From Haloarcula salinisoli (GTDB lineage Archaea; Halobacteriota; Halobacteria; Halobacteriales; Haloarculaceae), in contig NZ_RKLQ01000001.1 in the NCBI RefSeq assembly GCF_019599405.1, positions 1 to 64,000 on the forward strand: a stretch of 64,000 nt of DNA. Direction: 5' to 3'. The notes beneath the pieces were generated by a model. That model made no database searches. It saw nothing but the letters and a program-made list of their open reading frames with translations, and was not told the DNA's origin. Both the position numbers and the translations under genes were made by a program. Within the stretch, counting starts at the first letter, position 1. Each line of letters opens with the position of its first letter. Shown here piece by piece: positions 8,893 to 17,047 of this stretch.

Positions 8893-10573
8893 GTCGGACA
8901 GAACACCGGCCGCAGAACCGGATGTCTGTATCGTCGGCTCGGGTCCGGCGGGCTCGCTGATCGCGTACAAACTGGCCGAGCACGGTCACGATGTCGTCGT
9001 CCTCGAGGCCGGAGAGACGTTCGAGTTCGCGACACGGACGGAACGAATGGAGCGGGCCCTCCGACCGACACATCACCGGACGACGGTATGGGATCTCGAC
9101 CAGGCGCGAGACGCCTACACTGTCAGCGGCCCCGTCAGCTACCCGGCCAACAGACTGCGTGCGAAGGGCGTTGGCGGGTCGACGCTCCACTGGGGTGGTC
9201 GGGTCGCTCGGTTCACCGAGAAAGACTTCGAGATGCAGACACGCTACGGGTACGGCAGAGACTGGCCGGTCGATTACGAGGATATCAGACCGTACTACGC
9301 GGCAGCCGAGGCGGCATTCGGTGTCGCCGGTGCCGAAGACAACCCCTTCGGCCCACCACGTGAGCAGGAGTATCCGATGGACGCGTTCCCGAGAAGCCAC
9401 TCCGATTCGCTGTTCGCCGAGGCCTGTTCGACTCTTGATATCGAAGTGCATTCGGTCCCGAACGCGCGCAACTCGGAAAGCTACGATGGACGGAGCCAAT
9501 GTGTCGGGTACGGTACCTGCTCGCCGGTATGTCCATCGGGTGCGAAGTACGACGCCAGCGTCCACGCAAAGAAAGCCATCGAACAGGGTGCGACCCTCAT
9601 CGATCGGGCGGTGGTCCAGCGGCTCGAACACGATGCCAGCGGCGACCGAATTACCGGAGCCGTGTACGAGACACCAGATGGCACGACATATACCCAGTCA
9701 GCCGACGAGTTCGTGCTTGCTGCAGGTGGAATCGAGAACCCACGGCTCCTTCTCCTCTCGGAGTCACCGCAACATCCCGGGGGGCTGGCAAACTCCAGTG
9801 GTGCTGTGGGAAAGTATCTGATGGAGCATCCGTACGTCGGTGTTGCGGGCAGGCTCGACCGGAAGACGGCGCAGAACCGCATCGGCTTCGGGACGATGGA
9901 ATCGTACCAGTTCTACGAACCGGGGACGGTCGGCCCGGGTTCGTTCAAGATCGAGTTCAGTAACCAAGGGGGGCCGAAACCTGTCGAACTGGCCCTCAAG
10001 CAGCGCGAACCGCTCGTAAACCTGCAGAAAACAGCGCAGAACATCGGCATAGACCCGCTCGTGGAACTCGGGAAAGACACCGAGCCCATAGTCTGGGGCG
10101 ACGAACTTCGCGACCTGATCGCCGATGCGACCGGGGACCGGTTCACGGTCGTCGCCGAAATCGAAGTGCTACCGAACGAACGCAACCAGGTCACGCTGGA
10201 CACCAGTGAAACTGATGCGTTCGGAAACCCCGTGCCGAACATCGAGTGGGGTCATTTCACCGACTACGCCGAAGAGACGATGGACGCCGCCAAAGACATC
10301 CTGGGGAACATCGTGGACGAATTACCGGGAACGGTCCGCGATCGAGAGGTGTTCGAGCTGCGTCAGGGGGCCGGACACAGCGCCGGGACGACGCGAATGG
10401 GCACTGATCCGTCCGCGAGCGTGGTTGACGAGAACCTCAGAGCACACGACGTAGAAAATCTCTCTATTGCCGGTTCGAGTCCGTTCGTGACAATGGGGGC
10501 CTCCCAGCCGACGCTGACTATCGGCGCGACCTCGTTGCGCCTCGCCGAGTATCTCCACGACTCGGTACTCTGA
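8885..10573 (+). CDS. GMC-family FAD dehydrogenase large subunit with Fe-S-type Cys motif
   Basis: A 562-residue flavoprotein. The dinucleotide fold is at about residues 15-45 (CIVGSGPAGSLIAYKLAEHG), the FAD motif GVGGSTLHWGG at about 95, and the C-terminal catalytic segment GHSAGTTRMG at about 496. Near residues 206-219 it has CVGYGTCSPVCPSGAKYD, which lines up with the cysteine motif binding a 3Fe-4S cluster in bacterial FAD glucose dehydrogenases. The likely reaction is oxidation of a sugar or polyol alcohol on the outside of the cell, with electrons leaving through the cluster. The signal peptide is absent, consistent with hitch-hiking on the Tat-bearing small subunit. No cytochrome c subunit is next to it. 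Substrate unknown. Confidence 0.88.
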   Translation: MSESDRTPAAEPDVCIVGSGPAGSLIAYKLAEHGHDVVVLEAGETFEFATRTERMERALRPTHHRTTVWDLDQARDAYTVSGPVSYPANRLRAKGVGGSTLHWGGRVARFTEKDFEMQTRYGYGRDWPVDYEDIRPYYAAAEAAFGVAGAEDNPFGPPREQEYPMDAFPRSHSDSLFAEACSTLDIEVHSVPNARNSESYDGRSQCVGYGTCSPVCPSGAKYDASVHAKKAIEQGATLIDRAVVQRLEHDASGDRITGAVYETPDGTTYTQSADEFVLAAGGIENPRLLLLSESPQHPGGLANSSGAVGKYLMEHPYVGVAGRLDRKTAQNRIGFGTMESYQFYEPGTVGPGSFKIEFSNQGGPKPVELALKQREPLVNLQKTAQNIGIDPLVELGKDTEPIVWGDELRDLIADATGDRFTVVAEIEVLPNERNQVTLDTSETDAFGNPVPNIEWGHFTDYAEETMDAAKDILGNIVDELPGTVRDREVFELRQGAGHSAGTTRMGTDPSASVVDENLRAHDVENLSIAGSSPFVTMGASQPTLTIGATSLRLAEYLHDSVL

Positions 10574-10574
10574 G

Positions 10575-10800
10575 TCACCTGTATCCCAGGGCCTGCAGCT
10601 GGCCTTCGAAGAGTCGACAGGTATCGGGGTGACGCTCTCTTTTCCAGTCGGTAGGTAACACGGCGCGCAGGACGTCGATGTCCATATCCAGACCGAACTC
10701 TTCGCCCGAATCGGCGATGTGAGCGGGTAGTGTGACGTCGTCCTGTTCCGGCCGTATCAGCTTCCCGTCGTCGAGGGAGCCGCCTTTCCTTCGGCGCCGT
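10575..10800 (-). pseudogene. C-terminal remnant of a sulfotransferase-like gene
   Basis: Leftward, the last 65 or so codons read as real protein: DDGKLIRPEQDDVTLPAHIA, then AVLPTDWKRERHPDTC and FEGQLQALGYR at the end. The WK..L/H.P....FE..L..LGY pattern is like the C-terminus of PAPS sulfotransferases. Upstream of about 10800 the frame becomes Arg/Gly rich, with no start codon in a sensible place, no PAPS-binding loop and a different composition. I therefore read it as the surviving tail of a gene whose 5' part was lost. It is convergent with the GMC gene, one base from its stop. It could instead be a short gene of unknown kind. Confidence 0.4.
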
Positions 10801-11055
10801 AGCGCGCCCCCTCCAGCGGACCGGCCGGCTGACAAGCACCTCATAGCGCGTCCGTACGTGGGCCCCGAGCGGATAGCTCGACCGGTCACCCGCGCAGAGC
10901 CACATCGGTTTGAAACAATGGAGTCCCAACAGCACTGCGACTCGCCGAAGACCTATACACTCCAGATGTGTTACTACTCCGACAGGTAACGGTGCGGTCG
11001 GAAAACTGTCGCCACCCGGTTGCCGCCACGACGCGGCCTGTCTCTCGAAGGGCTC
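10801..11055. other. Intergenic region beyond the sulfotransferase remnant
   Basis: Nothing supported. Short frames on both strands are Arg and Pro rich. This may be decayed coding sequence from the same deletion that truncated the neighbouring remnant. Confidence 0.3.
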
Positions 11056-12243
11056 TCAGCTCACGGCGGCGTGAAGTTGTGATTCAAGCACCGGTCCAAG
11101 TGCCTCGTAACTGTAATTACGGCAGACCCACTCCTGCGCTCTCTTTCCGAGATCGCCCGCGAGCTCCGGATCAGTGTGGAGTTTGCGTATCTGTGCCGCC
11201 AACATCGACGAATCTGTGGCGGGATACACCAGGCCGGTACTTCCGTCCTGTACGAGTTCGCCGATACCGCCTCTGTCACTACCTATCACTGGAGTCCCAC
11301 ATTGCATGGCTTCGAGCACGACCATTCCGAACGCTTCCATCCAGATTGACGGGACGATCACTGCCCGTGCGTGAGTGAAAAGTTCGTGCTTTTTCTCTTC
11401 TGACACGTATCCGAGAAACTCGACCGATTCTGGACACTGTTGTTCGGCCTGTTCGATTAGCTGCTCTTCGAGCGGCCCCGTCCCCGCGATGCGTATATCG
11501 ATGTCGTTGCTGTCTGCGGCTATCTCTACAGCTGCTTGTATCAGTTTTTCGACTCCTTTTTCCTCCGCCAGTCGACCGAGAAACACAAAGTAACCGTCGT
11601 CTGCAGTATTTCCATCGGTATTCTCGGACGGTTGTGGGTTGGGGACCCGCGATGCATCATATCCGAAGTCATTCAGGTAATCGGTCAGAGTCTGGCCCGG
11701 TGCGATGTGTTTGTCGATCAGCCGCCGCTCCATCGACCGCTGTACCCTTTGTTGGGGAAGATAGTAGCCCACGACGACGGGGAGTGTGCGACAGCCGTGT
11801 TGCCAGCATTTCGCGCCCACACCGCACTCACAGACCTCGAGCGTATCCTGCTTGACACCCCACGCTGACGGACACACGGTAGAGTAATCGTGGTGGGTCT
11901 TTATGCTTGGATACCCACGTGTGGCGAGTGCAATAGTAGCCGGGTACTTCTGGGATTTGTGTATGTGTACGACATCGGGGTCAAAATCACCTATTTCTGT
12001 TCGTAATCGACTGTAAATTTTCGGCTCGATCGTGAGGCCGGCAACTTCCCGTACCACCCGCGAATCTGACTCGGGGATCGTCGTATCGGTAAACGAGTCC
12101 CCGGATTCGACTGTCCCGAGTCCGATCGATCTGACGGTATACCCCTGGTTGGAAAGGTACGTCATCTCCTCTTGCATCACATACTCGACACCCCCGACAA
12201 TCTCCGCCGAATCGTTTATCAATAGAACGTTGAGCCCCCTCAC
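11056..12243 (-). CDS. GT4-type glycosyltransferase
   Basis: A 395-residue GT-B enzyme. The N-terminus (NVLLINDSAEIVGGVEYVMQ) has the Gly-Gly loop typical of the acceptor side. The C-terminal half has FLGRLAEEKGVEKLIQA, IAGTGPLEEQL and the donor site SIWMEAFGMVVLEAMQCGTP (E-x7-E). An insertion near residues 130-155 has six Cys (VCPSAWGVKQ, VCECGVGAKC, HGC) and may bind a metal. The start is a GTG at 12243, supported by a TATA-like box 25 bases upstream. It is divergent from the ABC flippase, so the locus has a bidirectional promoter region. Donor and acceptor are unknown; surface glycan assembly is inferred from context. Confidence 0.88.
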   Translation of the reverse strand: MRGLNVLLINDSAEIVGGVEYVMQEEMTYLSNQGYTVRSIGLGTVESGDSFTDTTIPESDSRVVREVAGLTIEPKIYSRLRTEIGDFDPDVVHIHKSQKYPATIALATRGYPSIKTHHDYSTVCPSAWGVKQDTLEVCECGVGAKCWQHGCRTLPVVVGYYLPQQRVQRSMERRLIDKHIAPGQTLTDYLNDFGYDASRVPNPQPSENTDGNTADDGYFVFLGRLAEEKGVEKLIQAAVEIAADSNDIDIRIAGTGPLEEQLIEQAEQQCPESVEFLGYVSEEKKHELFTHARAVIVPSIWMEAFGMVVLEAMQCGTPVIGSDRGGIGELVQDGSTGLVYPATDSSMLAAQIRKLHTDPELAGDLGKRAQEWVCRNYSYEALGPVLESQLHAAVS

Positions 12244-12262
12244 GCTTGTATATTCATGACTG

Positions 12263-12273
12263 TATTTTTATAA
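12263..12273 (-). promoter_or_regulatory. TATA box of the leftward glycosyltransferase
   Basis: TTATAAAAATA on the minus strand, centred 25 bases before the GTG at 12243, fits a leaderless message. Confidence 0.5.
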
Positions 12274-12320
12274 TGGTATTCCTTTTACCCCGGATCCATC
12301 GGTTCTATCTATTCGAGTGG

Positions 12321-12330
12321 TTTTATATTA
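12321..12330 (+). promoter_or_regulatory. Probable TATA box of the ABC flippase
   Basis: TTTTATATTA lies about 45 bases before the GTG start at 12373, which would leave a 5' leader of about 20 bases. Confidence 0.35.
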
Positions 12331-12372
12331 CTGTACGACTTGGGGGAAAATACTCGGCCCCGGTGAGATACC

Positions 12373-14175
12373 GTGGTAGACAAGGCCAACGACATTCCGA
12401 TCAGAACCCAACTTCGGTCGTTGCTCCCGGTAGCGACGTACCGACCGGTACTGACAGTTGCCGTGGTAGCAACAAGTCTGCTCGCCGCGCTGTTGGAGGG
12501 AGTCGGTATTGGATTCCTTCTCCCGATTATCGAAATAACGCAATCGAACGGTGACCCGTCCGGCCCAGTCAGGGCGCTGGCAACAGCCTACGCCGTGCTT
12601 GGAGTCCCGTTCGAGTTGGGTTACATCGTCGCCGGAGTCGCCCTGGTAATCGGGGTTCGCTATCTGATGTCGTTTCTTTCCGGGTGGCTCACAGCTATCC
12701 TCCGGATGACGTATATTCGCTCACTCCGGACGGAGGCCTTCGAATACTCACTCTCTGCCCGCCTCGAATACATCGACCAGACTGGGTCAGACGAGATACT
12801 CAACGCCCTCATCACGCAGACTACACACGCTAGCGAGGCGATTCATCGTATCGTGCTCCTGGTCAAGGGTCTGCTTATTAGTGCCGCCTACCTGTCGATT
12901 GCGCTGTACGTGGCTCCGTATCTCATGATTGGCACTGGACTCGTACTTGGGGCGTTCATGCTGTGTGTCAGGTATCTCTTCGAGTCCGGATACAGTGTCG
13001 GGAGCCGCGTCGCCGATGCCAACGAGCGCCTGCAGGAGAGCATCCAATCCAGCATCCAGGGCATCAGAGAGGTGAGAATATTGGGGAGTGAGGGCCAGCA
13101 GCTGTCGAGATACAGGGCCGGCGTGAACAAGTATACCGCCGCGATGATAGACAGGAGGCGAAACCAGGAGGCAATTCGAAGTCTGAACTACTTCGTGACG
13201 GCGGTATTCGTGTTTCTGCTACTCTACGTGGGCATCGAATTTCGAGATATCTCTCTCGGTGGGCTGGGGGTCTTCCTGTTCGCGATGTTCCGGCTTGGGC
13301 CGAAGTTGAGTCACATGAACACGCTGCTCTACGAACTCGAAACCGACCTACCGCACCTGGTCAGAACACAGGAGTTTGTCGCAGAGCTCGCCGCGAATCA
13401 GGAATCGAACGAGGGGACTAAACCGGTTTCGGCCGTCGACACTGTTACTTTCGAGAACGTGAGCTTCCAGTACCACGACGACGAACCGCCGGTGCTTGAG
13501 GACATCTCATTTTCGTTTGAACGAGGCGATGTCGTTGCTTTTGCCGGCCCGTCGGGTGCGGGCAAGTCGACGATAATCTCGCTGGTAGCCCGTCTGTATG
13601 AGCCGACAGAAGGCAGAATAGCCGCAGATGGCACGTCTATTTCTGCTTTCAGCCTGGATGAATGGCGGGACCGAGTCGCTATCGTCCAACAGGACCCGTA
13701 TATATTCAACGATACACTGCACTACAACGTCGCTGTGGGTAACCTCTATGCGAGCCCGGAAACCGTTGCGCGCGCCTGCGAAATCGCACAGGTCACGGAG
13801 TTTGTCGACGACTTACAGGACGGGTACGAGACAGTCCTTGGCGACGATGGTGTCCGACTGTCCGGGGGACAACAACAGCGGGTCGCGATCGCCCGAGCTC
13901 TCGTCGAAGACGCCGATATCCTGTTGTTCGACGAGGCGACGAGCGATCTCGACAGTGCGCTCGAACAGCGAATTTACCAGAACCTCACTCGGGTCGAGGA
14001 CGAGTACGCCGTCGTTACCGTCACTCACCGACTGTCGACGGTGACCGATGTGGCCCAGATCAATATCCTCGACGATGGAACCATCGTCGAATCCGGAACT
14101 CACGAAGAGTTACTCGATGAAGCCGGCAAGTACGCCGGTCTGCTCGACGCTCAGCGTGCTCCGACCGCGAGGTAG
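12373..14175 (+). CDS. ABC-type flippase/exporter (PglK/MsbA-like)
   Basis: A 600-residue half-transporter. Residues 1-330 form the six-helix membrane domain; residues 345-590 form the nucleotide-binding domain with Walker A GPSGAGKST (about 391), signature LSGGQQQR (about 495), Walker B ILLFDEATSDLD (about 516) and the H-loop VTVTHRLST. The fused plan and membrane-domain pattern match lipid-linked oligosaccharide flippases (PglK) and MsbA-like exporters. It works as a homodimer in the cytoplasmic membrane. The start is a GTG (VDKANDIPIR). It is followed two bases later by the transferase gene at 14178, so they form an operon. The cargo, probably a lipid-linked glycan, is inferred from the locus. 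Confidence 0.92.
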   Translation: MVDKANDIPIRTQLRSLLPVATYRPVLTVAVVATSLLAALLEGVGIGFLLPIIEITQSNGDPSGPVRALATAYAVLGVPFELGYIVAGVALVIGVRYLMSFLSGWLTAILRMTYIRSLRTEAFEYSLSARLEYIDQTGSDEILNALITQTTHASEAIHRIVLLVKGLLISAAYLSIALYVAPYLMIGTGLVLGAFMLCVRYLFESGYSVGSRVADANERLQESIQSSIQGIREVRILGSEGQQLSRYRAGVNKYTAAMIDRRRNQEAIRSLNYFVTAVFVFLLLYVGIEFRDISLGGLGVFLFAMFRLGPKLSHMNTLLYELETDLPHLVRTQEFVAELAANQESNEGTKPVSAVDTVTFENVSFQYHDDEPPVLEDISFSFERGDVVAFAGPSGAGKSTIISLVARLYEPTEGRIAADGTSISAFSLDEWRDRVAIVQQDPYIFNDTLHYNVAVGNLYASPETVARACEIAQVTEFVDDLQDGYETVLGDDGVRLSGGQQQRVAIARALVEDADILLFDEATSDLDSALEQRIYQNLTRVEDEYAVVTVTHRLSTVTDVAQINILDDGTIVESGTHEELLDEAGKYAGLLDAQRAPTAR

Positions 14176-14177
14176 AT

Positions 14178-15608
14178 ATGCAGGGGTACTCCACGGAGCT
14201 CGATGAGTTCCATACGCGGTTCCTCGAGTTGGAGAATGACTTACATCTGTTCGAGCTCACGGTCGACGGGATACCAGTATGGGAACGTCTCCGTGAGGGG
14301 ATTAAAATACAACTCCTGGCCGAAACTAATCTGACCGGAGAAGTCCATCCGGACACAGTCTCCCTGAACGACTCGCTTCGGGCGAGTTACTTATTATGTC
14401 GCAATTTCGCCCGGCGGAACCCGTTTTTGGCTCCCTCAGGGAAACTACTCTTCTTCGGTCACCCTCGCCGGCAGCAGCGAGCGGGACAGTGGTGGGATAT
14501 ATACTGTGACCCGCTCAATCAGGCGGTCGGGCTTGAGACGATACATCTCGAACCAGCTTGGAAGAAAACACATTTCACTCCGACCCCAACGCCGAATCTA
14601 CGGTATACTGACCTCTTCGAGTTCTCCGGGGAGTTGAACGATCACCTGAAGCTGAGTCGGCCGAACGTACCGTCGGAAACCAAGCAACGAATGGAAACAG
14701 CCCAAGAGCGTTTCGAAGCGACGTTCGATGTCACGGTTTCCCTGACAGAACGGCTGTTCTCGATGCTGCGGAGTCGCATTGTCAAGAAACCGCTATACGA
14801 CCGCCTCCTGGCTCGCCTTGACCCACAGTTAGTCGCCATCGTCGCCCACTCCGGCCGAGAGACGTTTATCGAGGCCTGCCACGACGCGGATATCCCGGTC
14901 GCTGAACTGCAACACGGACAGATCAGCCCGTACTCGTACCAGCACGCGTTCCCCGGCGACCGGACGAAAGAAGCCTATCCGGACTATCTACTCACGTTCG
15001 GTGAGTTCTGGGAGACGGCAGCCTCGCTTCCGCTCGAATCGGACCGAATTCAAGCCGTCGGATACCCGTACCTCGAACAGGAACTCCTAGAGCGCCGACC
15101 GCTCGAACAGGGCCAGCAGGTGGTGTTCATCTCGACACCGGAAGCCGGGCCAGTGCTCTCCGAGATAGCCGCCGACCTGAGCGCCCGACCGGACATCCCG
15201 TACCAGTTCGTATACAAGCTCCATCCGGACGAGTTCGGCAGCTGGGAAACTGACTATCAATGGCTCGCGGACGCGCCGTTGTCCGTCGTCGGGCAGGATG
15301 GTCCCTCGCTGTACGATCTCTTCGCCGAATCGTCCGTTCAGGTCGGTGTCGGATCGACCGCACTCTACGAGGGGCTCGCGTTCGAGCTAGCGACCTATCT
15401 GGTCCGGGAACCGACCATCGAGTGGCTGGCTCCTGTCATCGAGGCGGGCGAGGCCACAGTCGTCGAGAGCGCGGACGACCTCGCCGAGCAACTCGCCGCC
15501 CCGGACCATCGCCCGGTCGAGCGCGAGAAGTACTTCCGACCCGGCGCGGTCGAGACCGCCGTCTCGGTCCTCGAGGAACTCGCCGAGACCGGAACAGTTC
15601 GTGAGTGA
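14178..15608 (+). CDS. CDP-glycerol/capsule-type transferase (GT-B like)
   Basis: A 476-residue protein without membrane helices. The central motif VAELQHGQISPYSYQHAF and the later stretches YKLHPDE and VGVGSTALYEGLAFELATYL are those of the CDP-glycerol glycerophosphotransferase / capsule-transferase superfamily, where the Gln-His-Gly loop and the His-Pro and Gly-Ser-Thr loops bind the nucleotide-linked donor. It is likely to add a sugar or polyol-phosphate to a surface polymer. It begins two bases after the ABC flippase stop and is surely co-transcribed with it. Haloarchaeal donors for this family are not settled, so the substrate is left open. Confidence 0.75.
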   Translation: MQGYSTELDEFHTRFLELENDLHLFELTVDGIPVWERLREGIKIQLLAETNLTGEVHPDTVSLNDSLRASYLLCRNFARRNPFLAPSGKLLFFGHPRRQQRAGQWWDIYCDPLNQAVGLETIHLEPAWKKTHFTPTPTPNLRYTDLFEFSGELNDHLKLSRPNVPSETKQRMETAQERFEATFDVTVSLTERLFSMLRSRIVKKPLYDRLLARLDPQLVAIVAHSGRETFIEACHDADIPVAELQHGQISPYSYQHAFPGDRTKEAYPDYLLTFGEFWETAASLPLESDRIQAVGYPYLEQELLERRPLEQGQQVVFISTPEAGPVLSEIAADLSARPDIPYQFVYKLHPDEFGSWETDYQWLADAPLSVVGQDGPSLYDLFAESSVQVGVGSTALYEGLAFELATYLVREPTIEWLAPVIEAGEATVVESADDLAEQLAAPDHRPVEREKYFRPGAVETAVSVLEELAETGTVRE

Positions 15609-15694
15609 GAGGGCCCTATCAGTCCACACCAGACCGGTTACAGGTCAGACATATCGGCCTAAAACTACTTGCATCTCTCCGCCTCCCTGATGGT

Positions 15695-16042
15695 ATGACT
15701 GACTCGCCAGTCGCCAGTGCCCTGGACGGATTCGTCGAGATGACGGAGTGGCTCTGGTGGCTCGCCCTCGGGTTCTACGGCATCGGCGACCTGCTGACTA
15801 CATCCGTGACTGTATTCGTCACACCGCTGGCAGAGGGCAACCCAGCCGTCGACGCGATTATCTCGAGCTACGGATTCGGTGGTTTCGTCGCGCTCAAGAT
15901 TCTGACCCTGGTCGTTGGCTACGTTACCTTCCGTCTCGTCGACACCCCGCACGGCGTGGGCGTTCCACTTGCCTTTGCAGTTGTCGGTGTGGGCCTCACG
16001 ACCTGGAATCTGGCCGTCATCAGTTACACGATGACCGCCTGA
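15695..16042 (+). CDS. Small membrane protein with D-LTT / E-GNP motif
   Basis: A 115-residue protein with about four hydrophobic segments. The motif GDLLTTSVTVFVTPLAEGNP recalls the small membrane proteins annotated DUF5658, which share D-x-x-T-T and E-x-N-P; this is recalled, not searched. The ATG at 15695 is used because a TATA-like sequence (CTAAAAC, about 15659-15665) lies 30 bases before it. Function unknown. Confidence 0.65.
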   Translation: MTDSPVASALDGFVEMTEWLWWLALGFYGIGDLLTTSVTVFVTPLAEGNPAVDAIISSYGFGGFVALKILTLVVGYVTFRLVDTPHGVGVPLAFAVVGVGLTTWNLAVISYTMTA

Positions 16043-16315
16043 GGGGCCCCATTGCACAACTACCACTGAGAGACGATATACTGCTGATTTACCACTCTCT
16101 TCAATTATCACTGCTGATATCTGGGCCGTAATATTTTGGCTCGCTTACCGGAACTTTCCATTGTTGACCGCTAACGTAACTGTCTCACTGTGGGGCCAAA
16201 CCAGCCAGCGTCCAGGGCAATCGCCCGGCGGTGGTGGAGACAGTGGAGACGATGCAGGGCGTCACTCGGGTCGGCACAGTCTGTGTCACGTGATCCGACC
16301 ACCGGTCTTCGAACT
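16043..16315. other. Intergenic region, promoter of the Tat stalk protein
   Basis: 273 bases with no supported gene. It is AT rich to about 16180, then GC rich. An in-frame extension of the next gene to 16190 is Arg/Trp rich and is judged non-coding. Confidence 0.3.
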
Positions 16316-16924
16316 ATGACAGATGAGAATCCCGACTCCGACGGCGCGGAGACGACGGCCGAGACACCACTCGATCGCCGGACAGTACTCAAAATAGGAG
16401 CTGTGTTCGGTGGCTGGGTCGCTGTCGCGGCCGGGACGGGCGGATTTCTCTTCGGGCGGGACGAGCCGGACCCACCATCACAACAGTTCGGATACGGTGG
16501 AACACCGGTCTCTACTGGGACCGAAAGCACGCCGACAGCGACAGATACCACGCCCACCGGAACCGAATTCACGCCCTCGACACCCACTCTCGACCAGCCC
16601 AGACAGACACCGTCAGCGCCGGACGAATCGACTTCTACACAGTCCTCTGGGACGGAAGGGACGACGTCTGGTAGTGGCGGTGGTGGAAGCGAACCCGGAG
16701 AGACTGAGCGAGGCACTGATACGGAGACAACTGAGAGCGAAAATGACCCCGAAACGACCACGTCATCTGAAACCACCGGCGAGACCGGTACGGTGACGCC
16801 AACACCGACTGATACGGAAACGGCGACATCCACGGAGATGTCGACAGATTCCGGTTCTGGACTCGGGACGCAGGGGTACGGGGAGCACGGCTACGGTGGC
16901 GTCGTTAAGGAAGGCCAAACATGA
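16316..16924 (+). CDS. Tat-type surface stalk protein with GYGG tail
   Basis: A 202-residue protein. Residues 18-48 form a twin-arginine signal or anchor (LDRRTVLKIGAVFGG followed by a hydrophobic run). Directly after it comes QQFGYGGTP, then about 110 residues of Thr, Ser, Glu, Gly and Pro with almost no other residues, a typical O-glycosylated stalk. The end is GTQGYGEHGYGG plus a short tail. No enzymatic domain is present. The next gene shares both the FGYGG box after the signal and the QGYGE-GYGG tail, so the two are relatives in architecture. I take it to be an exported or anchored surface protein; what the GYGG tail does is unknown. Confidence 0.6.
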   Translation: MTDENPDSDGAETTAETPLDRRTVLKIGAVFGGWVAVAAGTGGFLFGRDEPDPPSQQFGYGGTPVSTGTESTPTATDTTPTGTEFTPSTPTLDQPRQTPSAPDESTSTQSSGTEGTTSGSGGGGSEPGETERGTDTETTESENDPETTTSSETTGETGTVTPTPTDTETATSTEMSTDSGSGLGTQGYGEHGYGGVVKEGQT

Positions 16925-17047
16925 ATTGTAAACTACTTCTCTGAAATAGTTGGATAATAGTACCCGCTCAATAAAATAAGTTAAATGGACGGACACAATT
17001 TAACAGGATAGTTGGGCGCAGAACGGCGTTCGACACTCGTTTGTCAC

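Noticed and set aside
8771-9631. 286-codon leftward frame inside the GMC gene
   Set aside because: Antisense shadow of a strongly supported flavoprotein.
10732-10989. 85-codon rightward frame over the sulfotransferase remnant
   Set aside because: Composition (Ser/Arg/Pro) typical of shadows; no start context.
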